Positions 44,252 through 56,457 of a stretch of DNA of 57,633 nucleotides are shown one piece after another. The notes beneath the pieces are model-generated. The model was not told the DNA's origin. It was given only the letters and a program-made list of their open reading frames with translations, and did no database searches. Every line of letters begins with the position of its first letter. The first letter of the stretch is position 1. This DNA is from Vreelandella rituensis (GTDB lineage: Bacteria > Pseudomonadota > Gammaproteobacteria > Pseudomonadales > Halomonadaceae). The stretch is taken from positions 1 to 57,633 of the forward strand of contig NZ_QPIJ01000022.1 in the NCBI RefSeq assembly GCF_003336665.1, written 5' to 3'. The translations under genes and the position numbers were made by a program.

Positions 44252-46258
44252 ATGTTGATCAAGATGATTCCTGAAGTCGGCCATTTTGCGCTGATCATCG
44301 CGTTGCTGCTGGCCGTAGTGCAAGCGATTGTCCCGCTGGCCGGTGCCGCTACACGGCGTCCGTTGTGGATGGCCTACGGCCGCCCCATGGCGATGGGCCA
44401 ATTTCTGTTCGTGTCGATTGCATACGCCTGTTTGACCGCCAGTTACATGCTGGATGATTTCAGCGTGGCCAACGTGGCCAATAACTCCAATTCCTTGTTG
44501 CCCTGGTATTACAAGTTCAGCGCGGTATGGGGAAACCATGAAGGGTCTGTCCTGCTGTGGAGCTTGATGCTTGCAGGCTGGGCCTGTGCGGTCGCGGTGT
44601 TCTCGCGAGACTTGCCCCGGGATATGGTGGCCCGGGTGCTTGGTATCCTGGGCATGGTCTGCATGGGGTTCTTGCTGTTCATTCTGGTGACCTCAAACCC
44701 ATTTGAACGCCTGTTGCCCAACATGCCCCAGGACGGCGCCGATCTTAACCCCCTGCTGCAGGATTTTGGCCTGGTGGTGCATCCGCCCATGCTCTATATG
44801 GGTTATGTGGGCTTTTCGGTGGTGTTCGCCTTTGCCATTGCGGCATTGCTGGGAGGGCGGCTGGATGCTGCCTGGACACGCTGGGCACGTCCCTGGACCA
44901 ATCTGGCCTGGGCCTTTCTCACGGTAGGCATCGCGCTGGGCAGTTGGTGGGCTTACTACGAGCTTGGCTGGGGTGGCTGGTGGTTCTGGGATCCGGTGGA
45001 AAACGCCTCTCTGTTGCCCTGGCTGTCAGGTACCGCCCTGATTCACTCGCTTGCGGTGACTGAAAAACGCGGCTCGTTCAAGAGTTGGACCGTACTCCTG
45101 GCGATTACCACCTTTTCGCTGTCGTTGATGGGCACTTTCCTGGTGCGCTCGGGGGTTCTCACCTCGGTGCATGCCTTCGCCAACGATCCAGCCCGCGGCT
45201 TCTTCATTCTCGTTCTGTTGGCCATCACGGTGGCGCTATCCCTACTGTTATTCGCTCTGCGCGCGCCACGGGTGAGCCAGAACGTGGGCTTCAGCTGGTT
45301 GTCGCGGGATGCCTTGTTGCTGATCAACAATATCCTGTTGGTGATCATGACGGTGACGGTGTTGTTGGGAACCATTTATCCCTTGATTCTGGATTCCTTG
45401 GGGCTGGGCAAGATCAGCGTGGGTCCGCCTTACTTCAACTCCTTGTTCGTCCCTTTGACCGTGCTCCTGTGTGTCTTCATGGGGCTTGGGCCGTCTTCAC
45501 GCTGGAAGCGCATGTCGGTCTCGGCATTGGCTCGCAAGCTATGGATGTCTGGGGTGGCCGCACTGGCCATCGGGATATTGGCGCCATTGGTATATGGCGG
45601 CAGCTGGAATCTTTGGGTGTCGCTGGGCATCGTCTCGGCGCTTTGGATCGTGCTGCCCATGCTGCGTGACATGTTCGACAAGACACGTAACGCCAGCTCG
45701 TTTCTCAGTGGACTGCGCAAGTTGTCGCTGGCCTACTGGGGTATGGTGCTAGGACATTTGGGTGTCGCGGTTACCATCATCGGGGTCACGGTGGTTTCCA
45801 ACTACAATATCGAACGCAATGTGCGCATGACCCCCGGGGAGACGGTCGAAGTGGCGGGTTATCAGTTCACCATGACCGAGCTGGGCAGCCGTCGCGGCCC
45901 CAACTTCCTGGCCGATACCTCAACACTGCAGGTGCAGCGTGGCGAGGATGGACGCAGCTTTACCATGCGCCCGGAAAAGCGCCTGTATATCGCCACCGGC
46001 ATGCCGATGACCCAGGTCGCGCTGCGCCCTGGCTTGTTCCGTGACCTTTATGTCGCCATGGGCGAAGACCTGGGTGATGGTAGCTGGGCCATGCGTGTGC
46101 AGTACAAACCCTTCGTGCGCTGGTTATGGCTAGGGGCTCTGTTGATGGCTGCAGGGGGCATCATGGCGATTGCCGACAAACGTTATCGGCGCTTGGCGGG
46201 CCGGCGTGAGACGCAGCCCGGACAGACCCAAACCCCCTCTCGGGAGGCCACCGCATGA
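44252..46258 (+). CDS. ccmF: Heme lyase CcmF
   Basis: A 668-residue polytopic protein, the core of the heme-ligating complex CcmFH. The WWD domain WGGWWFWDPVENASLLPWL is intact, with conserved His residues in VHPPMLYMGYVGF and GTALIHSLAVTEKRG. The C-terminal periplasmic region (about 530-620) and final helix are complete. Its stop overlaps the ccmG ATG. Confidence 0.96.
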   Translation: MLIKMIPEVGHFALIIALLLAVVQAIVPLAGAATRRPLWMAYGRPMAMGQFLFVSIAYACLTASYMLDDFSVANVANNSNSLLPWYYKFSAVWGNHEGSVLLWSLMLAGWACAVAVFSRDLPRDMVARVLGILGMVCMGFLLFILVTSNPFERLLPNMPQDGADLNPLLQDFGLVVHPPMLYMGYVGFSVVFAFAIAALLGGRLDAAWTRWARPWTNLAWAFLTVGIALGSWWAYYELGWGGWWFWDPVENASLLPWLSGTALIHSLAVTEKRGSFKSWTVLLAITTFSLSLMGTFLVRSGVLTSVHAFANDPARGFFILVLLAITVALSLLLFALRAPRVSQNVGFSWLSRDALLLINNILLVIMTVTVLLGTIYPLILDSLGLGKISVGPPYFNSLFVPLTVLLCVFMGLGPSSRWKRMSVSALARKLWMSGVAALAIGILAPLVYGGSWNLWVSLGIVSALWIVLPMLRDMFDKTRNASSFLSGLRKLSLAYWGMVLGHLGVAVTIIGVTVVSNYNIERNVRMTPGETVEVAGYQFTMTELGSRRGPNFLADTSTLQVQRGEDGRSFTMRPEKRLYIATGMPMTQVALRPGLFRDLYVAMGEDLGDGSWAMRVQYKPFVRWLWLGALLMAAGGIMAIADKRYRRLAGRRETQPGQTQTPSREATA

Positions 46259-46782
46259 AGCGCCGTTTGTTGTTGCTGCTACCGCTGGTGGGTTTCCTGT
46301 TGCTGGCGCTTTTCTTCTATCGGGGCTTGGCACTGGACCCTTCGCATCGCGATTCAGCGTTGATGGCACGTGATTTTCCCGCCTTCGATCTGGCCACTCT
46401 GGAAGAGCCGGAAAGGCGGGTGGATACCTCGCTGCTCGAAGGTGAGGTGACGTTGGTCAATGTATGGGGCGAGTGGTGTCCCGCCTGTAAGCAGGAAATG
46501 CCGCAACTTCTGAGCCTTGCCGAACAAGGCATTCGCATGGTGGGGATCAATTACCGAGATACCCGTGAAAAGGGGCTGCAGTTCCTGGATGAATTCGGCA
46601 ACCCTTTTGAAGTCAATATCTTCGATCCCGAGGGAGACCTGGGGTTCGAACTGGGAGTCTATGGGGCGCCGGAAACCTTTCTGGTCGATCGTGATGGCGT
46701 GATTCGCTACCACCATACCGGCTATATCTCTCCGGCGGATGTGCGCGACACGATTTTACCGGAGGTGGAAAAATGGCAATGA
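46255..46782 (+). CDS. ccmG: Thiol:disulfide interchange protein CcmG/DsbE
   Basis: A 175-residue membrane-anchored thioredoxin-like protein that reduces the heme-binding cysteines of apocytochrome c. The anchor is at about 5-22. The active site WCPAC has Cys75 and Cys78, preceded by NVWGE, and the cis-Pro loop is VYGAPETFLVDRDG. It overlaps both ccmF and ccmH. Confidence 0.95.
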   Translation: MKRRLLLLLPLVGFLLLALFFYRGLALDPSHRDSALMARDFPAFDLATLEEPERRVDTSLLEGEVTLVNVWGEWCPACKQEMPQLLSLAEQGIRMVGINYRDTREKGLQFLDEFGNPFEVNIFDPEGDLGFELGVYGAPETFLVDRDGVIRYHHTGYISPADVRDTILPEVEKWQ

Positions 46783-47267
46783 TCCGCCCGTTCCTGGGGT
46801 TAGCAACCGCATTGGCAATGGCGCTGATGCTACTGGGAAATAGTAGCGTTGCGATGGCGGCCGGCATCGAAATTCGTGAGTTCGATGACCCGGTGATGGA
46901 GCAGCGTTACCGTGACTTGACCGGCTCCATGCGTTGCCCGTTATGCGAAAATCAGGCGATTGATGACTCGGATGCGCCGATTTCCGCCGACATGCGTCAG
47001 CGAGTGTATGTATTGCTGCAAGACGGGCGTGCGGATATCGAGATCGTCGATCATATGGTGCAACGTTTCGGCGAATACATCCTTTATAATCCGCGTCTGG
47101 AAAATCGTACCTATCTCCTCTGGGGCACCCCTATTGCGCTGACGCTGGCCGGCTTGCTGCTGGTGGTGTTAATGGTGCGTAGCCGACGCAATGCCGCGGC
47201 CCGAGCGCTGAGTCCGGAAGAGCGCGCCCGCTTAAATGACCTGATCAACCGTAAGAGGCCTAAATGA
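46773..47267 (+). CDS. ccmH: Cytochrome c-type biogenesis protein CcmH
   Basis: A 164-residue thiol oxidoreductase: signal peptide ending AMAAG near residue 31, the redox motif MRCPLCENQAIDDSDAPIS (the LRCxxCQNQ family block), a three-helix domain, and a C-terminal membrane helix (about 118-138). It corresponds to the N-terminal half of E. coli CcmH; the TPR half is the separate ccmI. GGAGG precedes the ATG. Confidence 0.94.
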   Translation: MAMIRPFLGLATALAMALMLLGNSSVAMAAGIEIREFDDPVMEQRYRDLTGSMRCPLCENQAIDDSDAPISADMRQRVYVLLQDGRADIEIVDHMVQRFGEYILYNPRLENRTYLLWGTPIALTLAGLLLVVLMVRSRRNAAARALSPEERARLNDLINRKRPK

Positions 47268-48508
47268 CGCTGCTCTGGATCGCTTTCGCTATATTGCTGT
47301 TGCCGGCCTTGTGGTTGTTGATCTCGCCGTTGCGCCAAGCCCGCGAGTGGCACGACGCCCAGCAATATTTTGAAGCCAATGACACTTCCGCGGAACAGAA
47401 TGTGGCGATTTTCAGGCGTCGAGTCGAATCTCTCGAGGCGGCGCTGGCGCGGGGTGATATCGACCAGGCACGTTTCGATGAAGACCGCCTGGAACTTGAG
47501 CGTAGCCTGCTCGAAGATACCGCCAACGACCAACGCCGCCCACTCAAGTCGCCTTCCTCCGGGCGCTTGATGGTGCCTATTGCCATGCTGGTCGTGGTGA
47601 GTGCTGCGGTGATCGGCTACCAGCAGGAAGGCGCAGAAGGTGATCTGGCCCTCTATGCAGTGCAGCAGGAAGTGCAGAGCCATCCCGAGGGGTCGCTGAG
47701 CATGTATATCGAGCGTCTGGAAGAACAGGCAGAGAGGCAACCCGACAACCCTAATGTCTGGTCTGCCCTGTTTCCGCTATACCGCGATTCCGGCAAGGTG
47801 TCCGAGGCAGTGGATGCGCTGGAGCGCTTGATCGAACTCGAAGGGCGTATTCCTCCTTTGCTGGCGCAGTTGGCGCAAATACGTTTTTTCATGGCTGGAC
47901 GTGAATTGACCGCCGAGGTGCAGGCATTGGTCGATGAAACGCTAGAGCAGGACCCGCGTCAGCCCACCGTGCTGGGCATGTTGGGTATCGAAGCTTTTGA
48001 GCGTGGTGCTTATGAAAAGGCCATTGGTCACTGGCGCCGTGCAGTGGCCAATGTCCAGGACACTGCAACGGCTGAGTCGCTGCGCGAGGGAATTCGGGTG
48101 GCTCAGCAACGTATGGGTGTCGAACCGGAAGCGGCAGAGCTATCTGCTGCCGAAGGTCCGGGAATTCAGGTGCGTGTAAGTCTGGATGCGTCTCTGGTCG
48201 GTCAGGTTGAAGACGATGCCACCGTGTTCGTGACCGCGCGTGACCTGGAAGGGGAACTCCCGCCACTGGCCGTGGTACGCGCTGTGGTGGGTGAGCTTCC
48301 CATGACCGTGGTGCTTGATGACAATGTCGCGATGGCGCCGCAGGCAACGCTTTCCATGGTCGATCAGGCACGCCTGATGGTGCGCGTGTCGCCTTCAGGC
48401 CAGGCCACGCCACAACCGGGAGACCTGTTCGGCCAATTGGATAACGTCCGCGTGGGTGAGAGCGACGCTGAACCGGTAGAGGTCGTTATCGACCGTGTCT
48501 TTGAATAA
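47264..48508 (+). CDS. ccmI: Cytochrome c maturation protein CcmI (TPR)
   Basis: A 414-residue apocytochrome c chaperone: N-terminal helix (about 2-22), a cytoplasmic leucine-zipper-like segment (FRRRVESLEAALARGDIDQARF), a second helix near 105-123, then TPR repeats (about 150-290) and a C-terminal beta domain. It completes the ccm operon and overlaps ccmH by four bases. Sequence conservation is weaker than in the other Ccm proteins, but order and architecture are clear. Confidence 0.9.
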   Translation: MTLLWIAFAILLLPALWLLISPLRQAREWHDAQQYFEANDTSAEQNVAIFRRRVESLEAALARGDIDQARFDEDRLELERSLLEDTANDQRRPLKSPSSGRLMVPIAMLVVVSAAVIGYQQEGAEGDLALYAVQQEVQSHPEGSLSMYIERLEEQAERQPDNPNVWSALFPLYRDSGKVSEAVDALERLIELEGRIPPLLAQLAQIRFFMAGRELTAEVQALVDETLEQDPRQPTVLGMLGIEAFERGAYEKAIGHWRRAVANVQDTATAESLREGIRVAQQRMGVEPEAAELSAAEGPGIQVRVSLDASLVGQVEDDATVFVTARDLEGELPPLAVVRAVVGELPMTVVLDDNVAMAPQATLSMVDQARLMVRVSPSGQATPQPGDLFGQLDNVRVGESDAEPVEVVIDRVFE

Positions 48509-48541
48509 AACATTGAACGTTGTACCGGCCGAGCCCATTCG

Positions 48542-51500
48542 ATGCGTTTGATCTCGATTCGGCTGGCTGGCTTCAAGTCGTTCGTTGATCCGGTGACAGT
48601 ACCCTTCGATGGCAATATGACCGCCATCGTCGGACCCAATGGCTGCGGCAAGTCCAACATCATCGATGCGGTGCGTTGGGTCATGGGCGAGTCCTCCGCC
48701 AAGACCTTGCGTGGCGAATCCATGGCCGATGTCATTTTCAATGGCGCCACCGGGCGCAAGCCGGTGGGCCAGGCCACCATCGAGCTGCGTTTCGACAACC
48801 GCGACGGAAGCATGGGCGGACTCTACGCCCAATATGCCGAAATTGCGGTCAAGCGACTGGTAACCCGAGACGGCCAGTCGAGCTATTTCTTCAACGGTCA
48901 GAAATGTCGACGGCGCGATATCGCCGATCTATTCATGGGCACCGGTCTTGGCCCGCGTTCCTACGCGATTATCGGTCAGGGCATGATTTCACGCCTGATC
49001 GAGGCTCGCCCGGATGACTTGCGGGCCACGCTCGAAGAGGCCGCGGGAATATCCAAGTACAAGGAGCGTCGGCGAGAAACCGAAAACCGCATGCGCCGCA
49101 CCCAGGAAAACCTGGAGCGCCTGGATGACATTCGCGAAGAGCTCGACAAGCAGCTCGATCGCTTGAAGCGTCAGGCGGAGGCCGCTCAACGTTATCGAGA
49201 CCTGAAACAGCAGGAATACCGGCTCAAGGGAGAGCTGGCGCTTTTGCGTGGACGTACGTTGCGTGCCGAGCAAACCGCCCAGGAAAATCGCGTCAACGAG
49301 CTCGAAACCGCCGTCGAGCGTGATGTGCTGGGGGTCCGGCAGTGTGAAAGTCGCCTTGAGCAAGCCCGTCTGGCGCATGACCGTCTGGCCGAAGACCTGG
49401 AGCGTCATCAACAGCGCTTTTTCGAAACCACCACCGCCATTGCCCGCCTGGAACAGGATAGTGCCCACCGACGCAGCCGGGATGCCCAGTTGGCCAGTGA
49501 TATAGCCGCTGCGGTCAAGGAACAGGCGGAGCAACGCCAGATTCATGCCGGCGATGCCGAGCGCCTGGAGACGATTACCCAGCGCCTGGCTGAACTTGCG
49601 CCGGAACAGGCGGCGCTGGAAGAGCAGCTCGACGATATAGAGGAAACCCAGCAACAATGTGAGCCCGAGGCCAGGGCCGCTGAGCAGGCGTGGGAGGAAG
49701 CCAATGCCGGCTGGCAACAGGCTAGCCGTGATGCCGAACGGCGCCAGGACCAGCTGCGTGATCTGGAAAGTCGCATCACGCGCCATCAAGCGGATATTCA
49801 GCGCCGCCATCAACAGCGCAGTGAACTGGAAAGCTTCGAGGCGCTTGAGATAGCTCACCAGCAAGCGCTGGAACGCCTGACGATCGTCGAAGACCAGACC
49901 CAGGCGTTTGCCGTGCGTCGTGACGCCTTGCAGCAGGCGCGTACCGAACGTCGCGATGCCCAGCAGCGCCTTGAGCAAGAGCGTGACCTCTGTCGCGACA
50001 AGGTCAGTCAATGCCAGGGAGAGCTGGCATCGCTTCAGGCATTGCTTGATGTCGCCCTGGCCGATCACGACCCTCAACTGAGCGAGGCACTCAAGCAGCG
50101 GGGGCTGGAAAATACGCCTCGCCTGGGCGAAACCCTGGAAGTGGCAGACGGCTGGGAACGGGTCGTCTCCTGGGTGCTGGCGCCTTGGCTGAATGCCCGG
50201 TTGGTCGGTACGCAACAACTGAGTTTATTGGATAGCCAGGTAGCGGCGGACTGGCAGTTGGTCGATGCTGCACAAAGCGGTGAGGCTTCTGCGGCGTCCT
50301 TGGCTGCGCTCGTTTCAGGAACGGGGGCCCTGAGCGACTGGCTGAGCCGGATTTACTGTGTCGACAGCGGCGCAGAGGCATTGGCGATAGCCGCTCGATT
50401 GCCCGACCACTCATCTGAATGGCATAGCGTGCTTAGCCGGGATGGCGTGTGGTGTGGCAACGGCTGGCTATGCCGCCAGGGTGAAGGCGAGGGGGTGGAT
50501 GCCCTGCTGGTCACCCGTCGTCGCTACGCGGACACGCAACAGCAGCTAGAGCATAGCCTGACGCAACTGGAAGCCTGTGAAAGCAAGCGACTGGAAGAAA
50601 GTGAACGCTTGCATGAGGTGGAGAAATCCCTCGATACCCTGGCTCAGGAAGAGCGCGACCATGCCACCGACCATCAGCGCCTGGCGCTCAAGGAACGCGA
50701 ACTTTCCAACCGGCTGATGCATCTGAAAAGTCGTGGCATGGAGCTGGACGAGGAGCTTGCCCAGTTGCAAGCGGATGCCGCCGAACTCGAACTGACCCTG
50801 GACGAACAGCGCGAGCAATGGGACCAGGCCATGACCCGTCTGGAAGAGGCTGCTCTGAGGCGCGAACAATGCGAGCAGGCCAGGCAGGTGGCACGAGAGC
50901 AACTCGGCCTTTTGCGCGAGCGTCATGCCCCTCTGAAAGACCAGCAGCAAGCCTTTGCACTGGAAACCCAGCGTTTGATGACCGAGCGTGACGGCCTGCT
51001 GGCTCAGCAATCCCGCAACGACGACACTCAGGAGCGTCTGGCGTTACGCATAGCCGAGCTTGAAGAAATGCGCGAAGCCTTGATCGAGCCGGATGAACTG
51101 GGGCGTGAAGAACTCGATGAGCTTTTGGAGCGCCGCGCCCGGGAAGAGCAGGGCCTCAATCAAGTCCGCCAGCAGTCCCAGGCGTTGGCCGAACAGTTGC
51201 GTGCGGATGAGCAGGCTCGCCAACAACATGAGCGAAGCCTGGAGCAAAGTCGCGAATACCTTCAGCAGCGACGCATGGATGTTCAGGCACTTTCGCTCAA
51301 GGCCGCCGCTCAAGAAGAACAACTGGCCGAGCTGGGCCACGATGCCCAGGTGCTGGGCGAGAGCCTGGCGGTTGATGCCACTGAAACGGCCTGGCAACAG
51401 CAGCTCGAAAGCACCGCCGAGAAAATTCGTCGATTGGGAGCGATCAACCTGGCGGCGATCGAGGAGTACGAACAACAAGCCGAGCGGCGCGATTACCTGG

Positions 51501-52054
51501 AGGCCCAGCATCAGGAGCTTAGTGAAGCGCTGGAGACGCTGGAACGGGCCATTCGGCGCATCGACCAGGAAACACGGCTACGCTTCCGGGCCACCTTCGA
51601 TCAAGTCAATGAAGGGCTGCAAGTTCTGTTTCCGCGTGTTTTCGGGGGTGGCGCGGCCTGGCTGACCTTGACCGGCGATGACCTCCTGGAAACCGGGGTG
51701 GCGATCATGGCACGACCTCCGGGCAAGAAAAACAGCACTATTCATCTGCTTTCGGGGGGAGAAAAAGCGTTGACGGCGCTTTCATTGGTATTTGCTATCT
51801 TTCAATTGAATCCCGCGCCGTTCTGCATGCTTGATGAAGTGGATGCGCCTCTCGATGATGCAAACGTCGGCCGTTATGCCAAACTCGTCAAGGAGATGTC
51901 AGAAAGCGTCCAGTTCATCTATATCACTCACAACAAGATTGCCATGGAAGCCGCCGAACGTTTAATGGGTGTGACGATGCAGGAACCTGGCGTGTCTAGA
52001 CTTGTCTCTGTTGGGGTGGAAGAAGCGGCTGCCTTGGCTGACGCTAGCATCTAG
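48542..52054 (+). CDS. smc: Chromosome partition protein SMC
   Basis: An 1170-residue SMC ATPase. The N-terminal head has MRLISIRLAGFKSFVDP and Walker A GPNGCGKSNIID. Coiled coils run from about 170-500 and 660-1010 around a hinge (about 505-650). The C-terminal head carries the signature LLSGGEKALTALSLVFAIF and Walker B FCMLDEVDAPLDDANV. SMC-ScpAB condenses and segregates the chromosome; its use instead of MukBEF agrees with Pseudomonadales/Oceanospirillales. The smc-zipA-ligA order is conserved there. Confidence 0.97.
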   Translation: MRLISIRLAGFKSFVDPVTVPFDGNMTAIVGPNGCGKSNIIDAVRWVMGESSAKTLRGESMADVIFNGATGRKPVGQATIELRFDNRDGSMGGLYAQYAEIAVKRLVTRDGQSSYFFNGQKCRRRDIADLFMGTGLGPRSYAIIGQGMISRLIEARPDDLRATLEEAAGISKYKERRRETENRMRRTQENLERLDDIREELDKQLDRLKRQAEAAQRYRDLKQQEYRLKGELALLRGRTLRAEQTAQENRVNELETAVERDVLGVRQCESRLEQARLAHDRLAEDLERHQQRFFETTTAIARLEQDSAHRRSRDAQLASDIAAAVKEQAEQRQIHAGDAERLETITQRLAELAPEQAALEEQLDDIEETQQQCEPEARAAEQAWEEANAGWQQASRDAERRQDQLRDLESRITRHQADIQRRHQQRSELESFEALEIAHQQALERLTIVEDQTQAFAVRRDALQQARTERRDAQQRLEQERDLCRDKVSQCQGELASLQALLDVALADHDPQLSEALKQRGLENTPRLGETLEVADGWERVVSWVLAPWLNARLVGTQQLSLLDSQVAADWQLVDAAQSGEASAASLAALVSGTGALSDWLSRIYCVDSGAEALAIAARLPDHSSEWHSVLSRDGVWCGNGWLCRQGEGEGVDALLVTRRRYADTQQQLEHSLTQLEACESKRLEESERLHEVEKSLDTLAQEERDHATDHQRLALKERELSNRLMHLKSRGMELDEELAQLQADAAELELTLDEQREQWDQAMTRLEEAALRREQCEQARQVAREQLGLLRERHAPLKDQQQAFALETQRLMTERDGLLAQQSRNDDTQERLALRIAELEEMREALIEPDELGREELDELLERRAREEQGLNQVRQQSQALAEQLRADEQARQQHERSLEQSREYLQQRRMDVQALSLKAAAQEEQLAELGHDAQVLGESLAVDATETAWQQQLESTAEKIRRLGAINLAAIEEYEQQAERRDYLEAQHQELSEALETLERAIRRIDQETRLRFRATFDQVNEGLQVLFPRVFGGGAAWLTLTGDDLLETGVAIMARPPGKKNSTIHLLSGGEKALTALSLVFAIFQLNPAPFCMLDEVDAPLDDANVGRYAKLVKEMSESVQFIYITHNKIAMEAAERLMGVTMQEPGVSRLVSVGVEEAAALADASI

Positions 52055-52290
52055 TAAGTAGCCAATGGCATGTTGATAGAAATAAGTTCCACTTTTTGCA
52101 TGACGTCGCGCCATTTTTAGCTAAACTTTAAAGTGCTGCTTGTCAGTCTAAAGTAACAAACAAGTAGCGATAAAATAAGAATGTTGGCAAAAATTGGCTC
52201 TTTTTGTAGCAATCGCGCTATGCTTGCGGGCAGTATTTATTCAGGCACGGTGACTTAGCAACAGGCAAGACGACCCATGGAATTTTCAAC
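52055..52290. other. AT-rich intergenic region before zipA
   Basis: 236 bases without a gene. It contains an ACTTTAAAGT palindrome near 52124 and AT-rich stretches likely to hold the zipA promoter, for example TATGCT near 52219. No clear terminator for smc is seen. Confidence 0.5.
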
Positions 52291-53904
52291 ATGGAATTAA
52301 GAGAGTGGCTTATCATTCTGGGGCTGGCGTTAGTAACGCTAATCGTCATAGACGGTGTACGGCGTTTACAACGACAGCGTCGTGTCCCTCGCCTGGACCA
52401 GGCGGAAGACAACCCCACGAGTTCGGCAGCATCAGCTACCGATCCGGAAGAGGCGGCGCGCGAGGCGGAAATTAATTGGGAGCTGCCTAATGGCGGCGCA
52501 AGGGTGATTCGCTCGGCGGATTACAGCGCCGGGGAAGAAAAGCCCAAGCTCAAACGTCAGGATCACCCCGGGCCCTCCAAGGTGCTTTCGGAATTCCGCC
52601 GCTCCTTCAGTAGCGCGAAAAAGACGGAGAGTGAGAAGAAGGCGGAGAGTACTGACAAGGTAAGTGCTAACAAGGCAGCGAGAGGTCACGCAGAGAGAGG
52701 TCATAAAGTACATAGAGAAAATGGCCCCTCTGATGTGCCCTCCACCGAACCACGTCGCGAACCGCATATTTCAGCGTCGCATATTTCAGCATTAGGGCAG
52801 GACGAGCAGCCCGCGCAGCCCGCGCACCCTGATAACCAGGCGGCACAGGATATATGGAAAGCCGAGCCTGAATTCGACCAGGCCGATATGCAAAAAAATG
52901 AATCAGCCGGGCGGCAAAGCGAACCGCTAGCGTCATCGCCCTCATCCAGTCGTCGCCAGCTACGTGGTGATACTGCCGGTAATGACAGAGAAGCTTCCGC
53001 GATGCATGTACAGCCGGAAGAAGATCAGGAGTACGAAGAAGAAGATCGTTACCGTCTGGTCGATTTCGAAGGCCTGGGTCGCTCGTTCAAGGAGCGCTTG
53101 GCCCAACGGCGCGAAGCCAAGCAAGAGCGCAAGGCGGAAAAGGCCCGTCGCGCGGCTGTATTGGCTGAGCAAAAAGCCGAACGCAAGGCGCTTGAGGCCG
53201 AACAACAGCGTGAAGCCGATGCCGCGGCCCAAGCCCAACGGCTGCGTATGGAGCAGGAAAAGGCTCAGCAAGCCCAGGAGCAAGCTCAAGAACAAGCCTT
53301 TCAGCGTGACATGGCCGCCGCTCTGCAAGAAGAGCAGAAGCAGGCTGGATACGCGGACGACTATCCTGCCGATGACCTTGAATACGTTCATCCCGCTATG
53401 GAAAAGGCCCTGCGCAACGACGTCGGTGGTGCCCTCGCCAAGGAAACCTTGACCAATGCCGAGGAAGTGGTGGTGATAAGCATCATTTCGCGAGACGAAG
53501 AAGGTTTCTCCGGCGGAAGGTTGCTCGACCTCATGCTGGCCTGCGGCCTGCGCTACAGCAGTGAAATGGGTATCTTCCATCGTTTCGAAACCGAAAGCCC
53601 CGACAGCGAGCTGCAATTCTCCATGGTGAACATGGTCAAGCCGGGTACCTTCCCGATTGAAGCCATGAGCGATTTCACCACGCCGGGTATCACGCTGTTG
53701 ATGCCTTTGCCGGGTGCCGATAATAGTTCCGCTGCCTTCGAAGCCATGGTGGAAACCGCGATGGTCGTGGTGCGACATATGGGCGGTGAGCTGAAAGATG
53801 AAAATCACAGCGTCATGACCGCGCAAACCATTGAATTTGCCCGTCAGCGGGTCCATGAATTCGAACGCCGCCATCGCCTGAATCGCCAACTCCAGGCTCA
53901 TTGA
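52291..53904 (+). CDS. zipA: Cell division protein ZipA with extended linker
   Basis: A 537-residue divisome protein, much longer than E. coli ZipA (328). The N-terminal membrane anchor is MELREWLIILGLALVTLIV. A charged and then Q/E/A-rich, disordered and coiled-coil linker spans about 25-370 (for instance QAQEQAQEQA). The C-terminal FtsZ-binding domain (about 395-530) starts EEVVVISIISRDEEGFSG and includes GIFHRFE and TTPGITLLMPLP. Part of the linker (52650-52800) uses rare Arg AGA codons and holds a 15-base tandem duplication, unlike the flanks. It precedes ligA, as in most relatives. Confidence 0.92.
   Translation: MELREWLIILGLALVTLIVIDGVRRLQRQRRVPRLDQAEDNPTSSAASATDPEEAAREAEINWELPNGGARVIRSADYSAGEEKPKLKRQDHPGPSKVLSEFRRSFSSAKKTESEKKAESTDKVSANKAARGHAERGHKVHRENGPSDVPSTEPRREPHISASHISALGQDEQPAQPAHPDNQAAQDIWKAEPEFDQADMQKNESAGRQSEPLASSPSSSRRQLRGDTAGNDREASAMHVQPEEDQEYEEEDRYRLVDFEGLGRSFKERLAQRREAKQERKAEKARRAAVLAEQKAERKALEAEQQREADAAAQAQRLRMEQEKAQQAQEQAQEQAFQRDMAAALQEEQKQAGYADDYPADDLEYVHPAMEKALRNDVGGALAKETLTNAEEVVVISIISRDEEGFSGGRLLDLMLACGLRYSSEMGIFHRFETESPDSELQFSMVNMVKPGTFPIEAMSDFTTPGITLLMPLPGADNSSAAFEAMVETAMVVVRHMGGELKDENHSVMTAQTIEFARQRVHEFERRHRLNRQLQAH
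52763..52790 (+). repeat. 15-base tandem duplication inside the zipA linker
   Basis: CGCATATTTCAGC occurs at 52763-52775 and 52778-52790, period 15, coding HISASHISA. It is in frame and suggests slippage expansion of the linker. Confidence 0.7.
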
Positions 53905-53913
53905 TCTTCACTT

Positions 53914-53954
53914 CGCCAACAGCCGTCATCTTGAATAGATGGCGGCTGTTGGCG
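53914..53954 (+). other. 18-bp hairpin between zipA and ligA
   Basis: CGCCAACAGCCGTCATCT (53914-53931), loop TGAAT, AGATGGCGGCTGTTGGCG (53937-53954; one G-U pair). It is very stable but lacks a T-run, and ends 33 bases before the ligA start. It may be a degenerate terminator, an mRNA processing site or a stabiliser. Confidence 0.7.
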
Positions 53955-53966
53955 TTGCCGTTATAA

Positions 53967-56314
<2,348 letters not shown>

Positions 56315-56372
56315 CAAACTCTCCTGAGTCGCTTATAGGTGCTCATGGTTAGCAAAAATCCGCGTAAACCCC

Positions 56373-56386
56373 CGCCCACTCGGGCG
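56373..56386 (+). repeat. Short hairpin upstream of tnpB, possible IS200/IS605 left end
   Basis: CGCCC (56373-56377), loop ACTC, GGGCG (56382-56386) lies 72 bases before the tnpB start. Subterminal hairpins of this kind mark the ends of IS200/IS605 elements. A second weak stem, GGGTT/AACCC, follows near 56402-56424. No tnpA lies nearby. Confidence 0.4.
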
Positions 56387-56457
56387 CGGTAGCGCTGCTC
56401 GGGGTTGATGTTGATCAAGAACCCACTATTATATAAACGTACAGTTTAAAAGCCGCC

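Noticed and set aside
48989..50218. Minus-strand open frame of 409 codons opposite smc
   Set aside because: A shadow of the coiled-coil coding region, with no ribosome site or family resemblance.
56338..56430. Searched the tnpB upstream region for a CRISPR-like repeat or a TnpA gene
   Set aside because: Only single short hairpins were found; no repeated spacers and no Y1 transposase frame.
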